Notes: generated by a model not told the origin, from the letters alone. DNA of 11,666 nt from Vairimorpha apis BRL 01 (GCA_000447185.1 KE647352.1:2248-13913), one strand, 5' to 3'. Shown: positions 1 through 10,411, numbered from the stretch's first letter. Translations and numbers: made by a program.

Positions 1-1131
1 AATTCATCGATAAGTATAAACGAAAAAAACGTAATTATCATCATTAAACTTACTTTTACTTATTCTTTCAAAATTTGTTGATCTATTACAAAAAAATTTT
101 GATGTAGTTAACAGTGATAATAGTTTCTTATGCCAGTCTAAATTATATAATTTTTTCTCATTATTAGAAGTGAATAAAAAAATTAGAACATTAAAAAAAA
201 GTGGATATAATTTATACGAATTACACTTACATAAATTTTGAAGACCGTATAAAAAAATTTGCAAATTTTTATCTTTAGTACTATTTATCAATATTAAAAC
301 ACATTTAAATATTTCATTTATTTCAATTTCAGAATTTACTTTCGAAATAATAGATTTTAACTTATTATAATTTATCCGTTAAATTAGTTAATTCTAAAGA
401 AGATTTTTTTTTATATTGCGTAAACAACAAATTATTTAGAAACTGTTTTTTAAATTCATTAAGTGTAAGTTCATTTACTAAATCGATTTTGATATTTTCT
501 TTTAGTATTTCGATAAATATGGTATTTTAATACTATATGAATTTATTCTTTCAATTTTATATATTTCTTTTTTTATATCCTTATTTTTAACATTTAATAT
601 TTACATCCTTTTATTATATTATAAAGATCATCTTGTAAAATATTATATAAGTGAATAAAATTAACTGACTCGTTTAATTCGTTAATATTTTATTTTATTT
701 CTCTCATAAATATCTCTTTAAATCTAAAATATTTTTTCTGTTATTTATTATATTTCCATCAAAAACATTATCAGTAAATGATTTGATTTATTAAAAAAAA
801 TTCTTTAGCTATTAATTTTTTACTAATATTATAATTACTGTGTTAAAATTTAATATCCTTTTATTCATTATTTTCTCTTTTAAAAACAATGTCTTAATTA
901 TAATCTGATAAATTTTTACTAGTTTTTTTTAAATTTAGTTTTTCTTGAATTTTTCGTTTTTTAAATGAAATATTTTTATTATTTATTGTAAAACAATAAC
1001 TCACATTATTTGTATCATATGTAACCTTTTTATTGATATTTATTTGTTTAATCTTTTTATTACTAGTTTTAAAATTAATGTTACAGAATACATAAATGAC
1101 ATATATAAATAAATAATATGTCGATGTTCAT
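1..1131 (-). pseudogene. Family A copy 1: heavily decayed secreted-protein gene, 3' end off the window
   Basis: Function unknown. The ATG at 1131 opens a 16-residue hydrophobic leader (MNIDILFIYICHLCIL). One base must then be skipped to enter a frame open from 1085 to 897, rich in Lys/Asn with a basic FKKRK patch. That frame meets stops at 896-894, 863-861 and 845-843. The sense then moves through at least five more frame changes, with another stop at 692-690, before the C-terminal domain, which is open from 378 to a TGA at 6-4. This last part aligns with copies 2 and 3: an LYGLQNL element near 252, then FTSNNEKKLYNLDW ending with the Trp at 135-133. Matching runs to both paralogues continue through every frame (for example FLNNLL near 436-419), so this is one broken gene and not several small ones. 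Stops as well as indels indicate real decay. The terminal KLYGLKY-type end seen in copies 2 and 3 would lie outside the window. Confidence 0.75.
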
Positions 1132-1580
1132 GGTTTTTAAATAAATTTTTAATAAATATTAAAACATCAATTTATATTTAATTTTATGTTATAATATTTT
1201 AATAGTTTATTTGTTATATTGTTTTATAACATATTAATAGTATTTAATGTGAATATATTTTCTGAGCATTTTATTTAATTGATTTTTGTGTCAATCAAAC
1301 ATTGATTTTAATATACATGTAAAACAAACAAAATAAAAATCAATATTAAAATATAATACAAACTTTGTATATAAATATCTCATAAAAAATAACTTTGTAT
1401 TATAGATATGTTTATTTTTGTGACTTTTAGTATTATTAAAATAACTTGTAATTTAATTTTTTTATTCTATATAGTATTTTTTTTATTAAAATATATTTAA
1501 ATTCTTTAAAAGATGATATTTGAAATTAATTGTTAAAAACTATTAAATAAAAATTTATTCATTCATGTTACTTTTATAAT
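1132..1580. other. Non-coding spacer between family A copies 1 and 2
   Basis: This A+T-rich stretch has no supportable gene. It contains the 10-mer AACTTTGTAT twice, at 1361-1370 and 1391-1400, exactly 30 bases apart with weaker similarity around it. That is a small imperfect tandem duplication. It presumably includes the upstream region of copy 1 and the 3' flank of copy 2, but I see no clear promoter motif. Confidence 0.5.
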
Positions 1581-3058
1581 TCAATATTTTAATCCATATA
1601 ATTTCGCTTTAACAATACTAAGTGATTCAATTAATGTATTAAAATTATGAAAATCAATTATATTTTTTTAAGTTATTATAACACATTAAATCTGAACAAT
1701 TGTTTATAGAATTCATAATAAAGTATATACGATTATCATCAAAAGAATCATTAATAAGATTTTTTTTAATTATCTTACGAATATATGCATGATAATTTTA
1801 ATTATTAAGTGAAAAACATAATATGGTAATAAAATTTTTACACCATCTTACATCATAAAATTGTTTTTCATTCAAATATATATATGTAAAAACACATACA
1901 AATGAAAGTCTTTCATTTAAGCTTTGGGAATTTGAATTCAATAAATTCTTTAGTCCTAATATAAATAAATGTTTTATTCTATTATCGTTTAGTTTGTTAA
2001 TATTATCAATAGTATAAAATAGGATTTCCTCATTCGATACATTTTCATTTCTTAATTTTTGTTTTAGATAGTAAATTTTATTTATAAATTGTTTTTCTGC
2101 ATCTACATTTAATCTGGTTTTGTATTTTTTTGATAATAAAATTAGATCAAATCTTTTAAAGTTATCAGTAAATATTGAAATATCGTATGTAATATTTTTA
2201 TTTATTATATTTTGTAATATTTCTATAAATGTAAATATTTTATCATTGAAATTGTCATTTTGTTCTATTTTATTAATTAAGTTATGTAAGTATTTTTTAT
2301 TTTCATTATAAAAATTTACCGTATTTTTTTTATAATTTTTAAATCATATTCTAAAATTTTAAATAAATATATGAAATCTTTTGAATTTATATTTCCTTTT
2401 GAGTTCATAAGTTTTATAGACAAATTGTATGTATGATTTTGATAAACATTATTTTTACAAATATCATCTAATGTTTTAAAATTTAGGTATTTATTACGTT
2501 TATTTAAATTACAATCTTTTTTTTCTTTAGTTTTTAAAACTTTAGAATTTTTTATTTTTTTCATTTTTATAAATTCTTTATTTGTTGTAAGTTTTTCATA
2601 ATTATTTAATCCATATTCATAAAGATTTAAATTTTTAGAATCATTAGGCCCAAGTATTTTTAAAAAATTATTTTGGTAATTTTGACAATTTATGTTATCC
2701 TCATTTAAAATATCTTTGCAAAAATTTGCCAATTCATTAATATTATTATCCAAATTTATTAGTGTGTTATCTATTAACATATTAATATCATTTATACCTT
2801 TATCTGTGTCTAAACATATTTCTTTATCAATTTTTTCCACGTTAAGATGTTCTTTTTTTCTTATTTTAAAGTTATTTTAAAATCATCATTTTCGTCATTT
2901 TTAGATTTTTCTAATACTAAATCATTTTTGTTATTGAAATAATTATAAATTTTTGATTCTTTCTCATGAAGAAATTTATCATTTAAAATAATATTTTGTG
3001 TCGTAATTTCATGTGAAAAGATTGTTTTCTTGTACAAAAAATAGTATATAATATTCAT
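1581..3058 (-). pseudogene. Family A copy 2: near full-length gene with three frame breaks and one stop
   Basis: Function unknown. The only ATG in the first frame is at 3058 (MNIIYYFLYKKTIFS...), giving a weak hydrophobic leader. The frame closes at 2861, but the sense continues one base off from about 2870 (FKIRKKEHLNVEKI...) to 2316. A second one-base slip at the A8 run 2331-2324 leads into a frame open for about 175 codons to a TAA at 1800-1798. The same frame resumes after that stop to 1654. A last slip at about 1659 gives the C-terminus, ending KAKLYGLKY at 1581. The C-terminal half matches copy 3: ILGLKNLL near 1962, FTYIYLNEKQFYDVRW with Trp at 1845-1843, and the shared end. Joined length would be about 490 residues. 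The middle is highly charged (KTKEKKDC, NLNKRNKY). The bulk of the copy is well preserved, so decay is recent or partly an assembly artefact. The GTG at 2840 is not a credible start. Confidence 0.78.
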
Positions 3059-3388
3059 GGATATAAAAATTTATACATACAATATATATTTTAATTACTA
3101 TAAAATTAAATTATTGTTAATAAAAATTAAAATAAATAAATATTTATATTCGAACAAAAAAAGATTTATAATTATATTTTTTATTAATTTATAAAACAAT
3201 TTGTATTAGATTTGTTTTTATTAATTAAAAGTAAAATCATTATTACACAAGTATATGTATAAATTATAAATAAAAATTTAATAGATTGAAATAGTTAATA
3301 AATATGTAAAATATATGTCATAAATTATTAAATTTACTGTTTTATATAATATATTAAAATGTTTAAAATGTATATAAAAAATAGTATT
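3059..3388. other. Non-coding AT-rich flank upstream of copy 2
   Basis: No gene is visible. An out-of-frame ATG at 3078 opens MYKFLYP and then stops. It could be the original start of copy 2 if one more base has been lost near 3060, but this is a guess. Confidence 0.4.
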
Positions 3389-3393
3389 TACAT
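3389..3393. repeat. Left target-site duplication TACAT
   Basis: The five bases TACAT directly precede the TGTCAT end of the element at 3394 and are repeated exactly after its last base, at 3682-3686. A 5-bp duplication is typical of LTR-retrotransposon integration. Confidence 0.7.
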
Positions 3394-3414
3394 TGTCATA
3401 CCCTTGCTATGACA
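3394..3414. repeat. Hairpin at the left end of the LTR-like element
   Basis: TGTCATA (3394-3400) is followed after seven bases (CCCTTGC) by its exact reverse complement TATGACA (3408-3414). The outermost TGTCAT is therefore present both as an internal palindrome arm and as the terminal inverted repeat. Confidence 0.6.
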
Positions 3415-3681
3415 AATTATTTATTGTATTTTTGTTTGCTTTTAAAAGGTCCCACAATTTTAAATTATAAAAAAAGCATAAATAAAAATTTAACCCCTAA
3501 GGGATATATATATATATGCATAGAAAGTTGAACACAACAAGAAGCAATATCGACCCAGAGAGGTATATTGAAACTACACGTCATAAGACGTTCAATAAAA
3601 ATACAAATAAAACATCTTATAATTATAACAATATTGTTGAATATTATTTTAAAACTGGGGCGTATCCCCAGGGGCATGACA
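3394..3681. mobile_element. Probable solo LTR (288 bp) of an LTR retrotransposon
   Basis: The element starts TGTCATACCCTTG. The reverse complement of its other end reads TGTCATGCCCCTG, so the ends form a 13-base imperfect inverted repeat (11 matches) bounded by TG and CA. It is flanked by perfect 5-bp direct repeats (TACAT). The interior is clearly less A+T-rich than its surroundings, with several C and G runs, as expected of an insertion not yet equilibrated to local composition. It is too short for an internal coding region, and no gag or pol sequence lies on either side, so recombination between two LTRs leaving one behind is the simple reading. An alternating AT tract at 3504-3517 could be a TATA element in plus orientation, but in this background it does not fix the strand. 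The alternative is a small inverted-repeat DNA element; TG...CA plus 5-bp duplication favours an LTR. Ty3/gypsy elements are known from several microsporidia, but the class cannot be set from an LTR alone. Confidence 0.7.
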
Positions 3682-3686
3682 TACAT
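3682..3686. repeat. Right target-site duplication TACAT
   Basis: Exact copy of 3389-3393, placed immediately after the terminal CA of the element. Confidence 0.7.
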
Positions 3687-5061
3687 ATTTATATTATTAA
3701 CTTGCTAATGATGAAATTTTTTATAAATATTCAATAGTATCAATTTTTTCGTGTTATTATATGATTTTTATTTTGTTATTAATTTTTAGATTTTTTATAT
3801 TGCAATAACAATATATAATACATTTTGTGATACTTAAAATATTAATTTTTTGATATATATTTAAATATTACATTTTATTATTTTTTATATCATTCTATAA
3901 GTTTACTATAATATATATAACAAGAAAACTTATACGTTATATATTATTTTTTATGTTATTTTTTAAACATAAAAATTAATTTTTAAATAATTTTCGAGCT
4001 TTATATTGTATTATCTATTTTAAAATGATGGTAAATTTTTTTAAATACTGATATAAATAGCATTTTTTGTTTTTTATCAATATTTTTTTATAATAATTCC
4101 AATCATGTGCTATAATAAAAATTTAAATAGATGTTTTTACAAATTAAATCTAAAATTAGGTTATAGTATTTTTATACAATGAAATTTTTAACTTTAAAAA
4201 AATTATAAATATTAAATTTATGCAAAAATAATTATGTGGATTAAATATTCTCTTTTTTATGTTATGATAAATTATAGCAACTATATAATTAATAATAATT
4301 TCATTTGAATATCATATGTCTCAAATTTTTTAAAAATTATACAAAATATTTAATACACTATTCTAAACAAAAAATATAAATATTATTTATAACTTCAATT
4401 TATAGTTGGCCTATTATGGAATGTTTTCAAATATAATATTACAATTCTATTTAAAATTACATTAAATTAAATTATAATTTTTAATGTTAAGACATATTCA
4501 AATGAAATTTTGATTTTTGTTATAAATTGATGTTTTGATTAAGACATAATTTTAAATAGAATAAACCAATATCAAATACTAATTTATGAAATTAATAGTG
4601 TTAAATTTAAAAGTTTTCACACGTACATTTTTCTCTCTATTTGATATTATTATATTAAAACTTATTTTTTAAACATTAGTAAATCAACTTTCTCCTTTTA
4701 AATTTTTAATACATAAAATGTATGATCAAAAAAAAAAAAACTTTTTTGCAATCTCTTAAATTTATATTTATTTGTCAGTGTTATTTTAACTTATATCATT
4801 AAAAATGTAATTAAATGTTATTAACTCTATAATTTTGTAATCGAAACATTATTTTAATATAATTAATTTATTAAAAATATTAATGTAAATTATTTTAGTT
4901 TATTTAAATATAATTAAAATCTAATTTTAAAACATAGTTTTAATAGTTTGTGATTTAAAATTTATTTAAATCAATAAAATTTATGTATTTAAGATGTTAT
5001 TAGGTGTAAAAATTATATGCTAAATATTTCCTATAAAAATAATTTTATTTAATAATTTATT
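3687..5061. other. Long non-coding AT-rich tract
   Basis: No gene, RNA or convincing repeat is seen on either strand. Stops are frequent in all frames. A 13-base A run lies at 4728-4740. Around 4600-4700 the minus strand has short purine-rich stretches that could be remnants of older coding sequence, too eroded to call. Confidence 0.5.
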
Positions 5062-6355
5062 TTAATATTTTATTCCAAACAATTTGCATTTGACTTTATT
5101 TGTTAAATCAATTAAATAATTTATATATTTCAAATTTAATTCATTACTTTCTAGTTCACTAAAATTTTTTAATGCAAAATTGTAATCTTTTGAATTTATT
5201 GCAATATATATTCTAAACTTTTCATATAAAACATTTTTAGAATTTTTTTTAGAATTTTGTCATAAATTTTTGAAAAATTAATCTTTAAAAAAGTCTGCGA
5301 TAAATTTTGATACAATTTGTCATACCAATTTATATCATAGTAATCTTTTTCTTTATTAAAAGTAAATAAAATTACTAAAATATGATAAAGTCGAGGTATT
5401 TGATTGTTCAAAATATTATCAAATAATGAATGAAATCCAAAAAGAATTAGATTTTGAACTATTTTGTCTTTTGTTTGGTTAATATAAAATATTGTTAAAC
5501 ATAATACATCATCAATTGTAATATTTTTATTTTTTATATGAAAATTAATTTGATGTACTTTATTATATAATTTAATATGAAACAATTTTTTATTATTATT
5601 TTCATAATAATATGTTGTTAAAAGATTGTTAATAAACATATAATCATTATTTGATTTGAATTTAACATCTAAGTTTAATATTTCATTAGTTATATAAATA
5701 AAATAAATTATTTTATCTAATTCATATTTATGGTTCTCTAATTTTGAAATGATAGGTAAAATATATTCATTTTGTAAAATTGAAAATTTAACAGAAATTT
5801 TTAAAGTATTGATTAAATCATTTATGATTATTCTAAATACATAATTAAATGATTTCAAAAATAGTAATTTTTTAAATTATTTTCATCAAAATTTAAATTT
5901 TCGTCATTTGAACATTTATTTTGAATTTGTACATTTTTATAATTAATGTCATAAATTCTAGGTATCTTTTCCAAACGTCTACATTTAGTACTTAAATCTA
6001 ATGGCACATCGTCATTAATAATTCTCCTTTTGATATTTATTTTTTTATCTTGATTTTTTTCTAAAATATATTTTTCATTTTTATTAATGTCTTTATCAAG
6101 ATTAATGATACTTTCTGTTTTTAAAACATTTAAATTATTTTTTATAGTATTTGTAGTAAAATTAATATTTTTTTGTCCATTGTATTTTTCATTCAAATTA
6201 TTTATATTTACGTATTTATCATTAATAAATTTTTTAAGTTTTTCTGAAAGAATTTCTCTTGAATGATTTATTTCCATTTTATCGTTAAGATTATTTATAT
6301 TAGTTGCGATAGTAATGATTATTAACAAAAATGTACAATAATTTAACCCATACAT
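5062..6355 (-). pseudogene. Family A copy 3: best-preserved member, secreted protein with two one-base frame breaks
   Basis: Function unknown. The ATG at 6355 starts MYGLNYCTFLLIIITIATNINN, a good signal peptide (hydrophobic residues about 8-18), then a Lys/Asn-rich hydrophilic region with basic clusters KINIKRR (105-111) and KCRR (124-127) either side of PLDLS (118-122). The frame closes at 5855, but the next frame runs on from about 5863 (FLKSFNYVFRIIIND...) to 5196; restoring one T in the T5 run at 5857-5861 would join them. A second slip near the A8 run at 5243-5250 leads to the last segment, ending KCKLFGIKY with stop TAA at 5064-5062. Joined length is about 430 residues. The C-terminal domain carries the family block (LFGFHSL; FTFNKEKDYYDINW, Trp at 5327-5325). 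There are no internal stops and both breaks sit in homopolymers, so this may be a working gene with base-call errors. The TTG at 5858 is not a separate start. Confidence 0.72.
5990..6004 (-). other. PLDLS short linear motif in copy 3
   Basis: Residues 118-122 of copy 3 read P-L-D-L-S, in the context DDVPLDLSTKCRR. PxDLS is the established docking motif for the CtBP transcriptional co-repressors of animals. It lies in the predicted disordered linker between signal peptide and conserved domain, with basic clusters on both sides. That is seen in the sequence; any host role is inference. I find no intact PLDLS in copies 1 or 2. Confidence 0.55.
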
Positions 6356-7616
6356 ATGACTAAATTTTTTGTTATTTAAATATTTCTATTTTAATTAATT
6401 TAAAAAAGTCATATTTATATTGATTTTATATTTGACTTCTAAAGAGTTATACGAATTATAAAAACAAACTGTAAACAAGAAACACACTTCTTATTATTAT
6501 AGAAAAATTATTGTGTTGTTTTTCTTTTATGTATCTATTGATTTATAAATTTAATTTTATAAAACCTTTTTAAAAATACATTTGTACTGATTTTTACTAA
6601 AAATTTTAATTAAATTTTAATTTATATTTCTTGTATAAATATTTAAATTATTTAAAATTGAAATATCTAAAAATAAACGTTAATATTAATTGATTAAAAC
6701 TAAAAATTATTAATTATAAATTATTATTAAACATTAATTATGAATATTGTTTTTAATTTGGATAATAATTTTATTTTTCGTATAAATACAACACATAAAA
6801 ATAATAAAAATTAAATTTCTTCATTTTGTAGGTATCATTATTAATTTTTTTAATAGAATTATGTAATTATAACAAAAACAAATTTAATCAATGCACTTAT
6901 TATTTTCTTAATAAATAATTTTATTAAACTTTAGATATTTATTTTAAAATGACTATAAATTTTATTATAAAACACTGAAATTTTATTTTTATTTTAAATA
7001 TTGTATTTTCTACTTCTTTATTTTAAAAAAATATATTCAACGTAAAGAATATATTTTTTAATTATCAATACTAAGTGAATTTTCTTCTAGCAATAAATAT
7101 TTTGAATTTTTTTTATTAACTTTACTTATTTTTTAATATTTATTTAAAACATTAGTTTTGCATATTTGAATTGAAACTTTTATTTATTATATTATATTTT
7201 TTAGCTATAAAATAATAATAAAATGTCTAAAATATCGATAAAATTTAACATTAAAAAATTATTTTCTTCAAATTTAGTAAAATAAAAAAATATAATTTTT
7301 ATACTATAATATTAAATTTTGTTTTTTATATTAAAATTTAAGAAAACTTTTTATATATATATTTTTAACTCTAATAAATAATTTATTACTATATAATAGT
7401 AAAAATTTAATAATTTTAAATAAAACTAGTATATATTTTTGTTTAGTTTTATTTGAGGAAAAATGATTCTTATTTTAATATAACATTAAATGTTTAATTT
7501 TTATTTTTTATATTAACCTAATAGTATATATTAAGAAAAATTATAAAAATAATTTGTATAAAATTTTTTATAAATAATTTTAAGGTAATTTTATGATAAA
7601 AAGTATTTTTAAATTT
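6356..7616. other. Long non-coding AT-rich tract upstream of copy 3
   Basis: No gene is supported on either strand. It should include the promoter of copy 3, but I see no motif I can name. The only structure is the inverted repeat at 7026-7059. Confidence 0.5.
7026..7059. repeat. 13-bp perfect inverted repeat
   Basis: AAAAAATATATTC (7026-7038) and GAATATATTTTTT (7047-7059) are exact reverse complements separated by eight bases (AACGTAAA). It could form a hairpin. No adjacent gene suggests a terminator role, and A/T-only arms arise easily in this background, although both arms here include a G/C base. Confidence 0.45.
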
Positions 7617-7766
7617 GACTATATGTAATAGATGTGCAAAGTATTAGAACCTGAAGATCTCATAAGTTACAAGGATGTGAGATAAAGGATTCTCATATAA
7701 TAAGTAGTGTACTAAACATGAAGTTAATTGAATAGTGAAGAGACAATGAAGAATAACATAATAAAT
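7617..7766 (+). other. Compositionally distinct, coding-like island
   Basis: About 150 bases are richer in G and in purines than everything around them. One frame reads MCKVLEPEDLISYKDVR from the ATG at 7633 before a stop; an adjacent frame then reads IKDSHIISSVLNMKLIE. The acidic, Gly-poor but Asp/Glu-rich reading differs from random translation here and suggests a relic of a gene or mobile element. ATCTCA and TGAGAT also pair across 15 bases (7658-7684). The ends 7624 (TGTAAT) and 7758 (AATAACA) resemble LTR termini, but no target duplication supports that. Not identified. Confidence 0.35.
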
Positions 7767-7920
7767 ATTTTAATTTTTAAAATCTAATATATAAATATTA
7801 CTTAATACATTCAAATATTTCTAAATAATTTGTCCTAATATTTAAACACTATTTAATAATAATTGTAAGATTTTTTGTTTGTATTATTAAATTTTATAAA
7901 TTTATTAACTTAAAAACTAA

Positions 7921-8355
7921 ATTTTTCTTTTGAATAAACAATTTAAATTTTTAAATTCTAAAAGTAATTTCTCAAAGAAGTTATTGAAATATTATAAAAT
8001 TTTTAATAATAAATACATAATCTTTAAATTATTCAAAATTCAAGTAATTTTTAAATTTGTAGTTATAATATTTAATATTACAAAATATATCAAAAATAAT
8101 CTAATTTTTTATATATACCCAAATCATCATATTTATTTTTTAAGTAAATCATGTAAAAAAAATATTACAAAAGTTTACGTAAAAATATGTTTTAAATCTC
8201 AAAAAATTTTTAATTCTCTTAAATTAAATTATTTGTTTTTTAGAATTTTTATTTGTTTTTTTAATAGTTTTACAATTCTACTTATAATTTTTTTTAAAAT
8301 AATCTCTGTCATAGTTTATGTTAAATTATTATTTCTAATTTATAACAATATTTAA
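7921..8355 (+). other. 145-codon stop-free frame, probably not a gene
   Basis: The frame between the stop at 7918-7920 and TAA at 8353-8355 has no stop, which is unusual where about one codon in ten would be a stop by chance. The reading is almost all Phe, Ile, Lys, Leu, Asn, Tyr, Val and Ser. It has no Asp, Glu, Gly, Ala or Trp, no ATG anywhere, and only a TTG near the left end. The true genes in this window use many Asp and Glu codons. A basic, aromatic membrane protein is possible, but an accidental or very old frame is more likely. Confidence 0.15.
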
Positions 8356-9289
8356 TGTATATGAAACCTACTTTTTATAATAAAATATTTTTAAACTTAA
8401 AATATCGTTATTTAAATTTCAAAATAATAATGTCAATGATTTTTTTTATAGTTTTAATTTATCACAACGAAAATATTATGTTTGTTTTAATTTTGTTTTG
8501 ATATCATAATTTAAAATAATTTTTTTATTACAAATTAATAAATAATTTATGTTTAATTTGTTTTTTGTAAATAAAACAATTGTATAAATAAAAAATTAAA
8601 TTGTACATTTTTTATTTTTATATCCAATATTTTTTATTTCGTTTTGTTAGTGTTTATTTTCTACATAGTATTTTTTAAGCATTATAGTAATTGATTATAC
8701 AAATAGTAATATTTTTTAGAATATAAAATACAATAATTAAATATACATTTATTTAAATACAAAACATTAATTTTTTGAAAATTAGATCTAAATTGCTAAA
8801 ATAATTTTAATTTTTATAATTTAATTTCTATAAACTGTATAAAATCAATTTTTAAAAATATAAATTTTTATTCAAATTTGATTTTACAAAACATAAATTT
8901 ATTAGATAAAATATAAAAATAAATATCAAAAATCATTGTTGAAATTTTTTTAAAATCTTATTTTTCAAAAAAAATTATCACAATAATAAATTTTAAATGA
9001 TATTTAAATAAAATCTAAAAAAATTTTAGAAAGTATTTATTTAAAAAATACAGAAAATTGTAAAGTTATTATTTTATTTATTATTTAAACATCTAATTGT
9101 TTACTATACAATGAAAAATCTCTTAATTTGAATTATAAAATTTTTAAAATAAATATACATGTAAAAAACATATGTTAAAGTATAAAAAAATTCATATTTT
9201 TATAAAAAAAATACTTATAATAGTAAAAATTTAACATTATCTTAAAATTGTAACTCAATTTTAAACAAACTAATATAAGAAAAAAAAGC
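8356..9289. other. Non-coding AT-rich tract with one weak relic
   Basis: No supportable gene. On the minus strand, 8682-8446 reads in a single frame with only three stops before its end, and includes IVLFTKNK and CNKKII, loosely like the family A block (VLIFLFTSNNEKK). This is too weak to call a copy. Confidence 0.35.
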
Positions 9290-10411
9290 TTAAAAGATTA
9301 ATAATTTAGTTTTAACTTTAAAATAAAAGTTCTTATAATTGTATTTAAATAATATCCATATTAAACATTCAAAAAGCAAATAATCTTCATCTATTTATAA
9401 AATATAATAATAAACCATAAATGACTCAAATAGAGATCTAGTCTTGTCTATAAAAAAAATTTCAAGATTTTTATAATTACTTCAATTTATTCTAAAAAAT
9501 CATGTAAAATACAATGATCAATTTATAAAATTTCAATTCATTTATTAAATACTTAAATGTATATATTCTATATCATAAACTGTATTATTATATCCATATT
9601 TCTTTCTATAATCAAATAAAACTTTTTGTAAATTATTTAAAAGTTTATTTTTATATTCTGTTATTGCAACAAAAAAAATTATTAATCATTTTCTTTTGTT
9701 TTTATAATCATACATTAATTTTTAACTTTAATCATTGTTTTATTTTAAAATGAATAAATACTATTTTTATATTGTAATAATATATTCATATCTGTTCATA
9801 TGATTTCTATAATATAAAATAATAAGAACATTTTAACATATGTATCTCTTTGATTTTGTTGTAAATTTAAGATGTTACGATATTATAATTTCATTATTAC
9901 TCTTATTAATAGTTAAAGAATTTTTTATTGTCTTTTTTATTAGTTCACTTTTATATTTTATTTTTCTTAAACTTAGTTTTATATGAAATTATCTCTTTTT
10001 TTTATCATAATTTAATTTTTTTATTTTCAGGGTATTGATTATAATTTATTACATTTATAAATTATTTCAATAATTTCACTATTAAACAAAGAAAAAAAAT
10101 ATTTTAAAATGTTAAATTTTTACTTAAAAATGTTATGTCTTCATACTAATATATTCATAAAATTTTTCATTCTTCATTGTAGTGTAAATAAAATCATTTC
10201 ACTATTTTTATTTTATTGAAAATTTTATCTATAAAACATTTACTAATCAATATTTAAAAAATCAAATATTTCTTTGATAGATTTAATAGCATATAATATT
10301 TCTATTTTACAATAAAAAAATATTAATGTTAATTATTTGACTGTTTTATAATATATTTATGTTTTTATTAATAATAATTCTAAAATTAAATGTTATGATT
10401 AAAAAATTCAT
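9290..10411 (-). pseudogene. Family B relic: eroded gene resembling the neighbouring plus-strand gene
   Basis: Function unknown. An ATG at 10411 gives MNFLIITFNFRIIINK, a possible leader, then stops. Further down the same strand, coding-like segments stand out from background: 10119-10039 (NILKYFFSLFNSEIIEII), 9988-9875 (SELIKKTIKNSLTINK), 9685-9545 (EYKNKLLNNLQKVLFDYRKK) and 9481-9290 (64 codons with one internal stop). The last three share one frame. The 9481 segment contains LFESFMVY (9433-9410) and YLLFECLIW...NYKN (9382-9329), which align with LIESMIVY and YTFILCFIK...NYRN of the gene at 10565. It therefore looks like a decayed inverted paralogue of that gene. Many stops and frame changes make it clearly dead. 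The exact start is a guess. Confidence 0.55.

Noticed and set aside
1361..1400. 30-base spaced direct repeat of AACTTTGTAT as a regulatory array
   Set aside because: Only two units, with poor similarity outside the 10-mer.
2120..2311. Plus-strand 63-codon frame
   Set aside because: Antisense to the well-supported C-terminal coding sense of family A copy 2.
2692..2880. Plus-strand 62-codon frame
   Set aside because: Antisense to the middle of family A copy 2 and hydrophobic only because it reads the complement of Lys/Asn codons.
3465..3737. Overlapping 73-codon frames on both strands (3465-3686 minus, 3516-3737 plus)
   Set aside because: Both lie mostly inside the LTR-like element, oppose each other and the plus frame crosses its boundary. 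They look incidental.
4728..4740. A13 tract as the tail of a retroposed transcript
   Set aside because: No coding relic or target duplication is attached, and long A runs are expected in this composition.
7633..7720. U6-like small nuclear RNA (GAAGAT and AAGGATG words) or a tRNA
   Set aside because: The ACAGAGA box and internal stem-loop of U6 are absent, and no tRNA T-arm or cloverleaf can be drawn.
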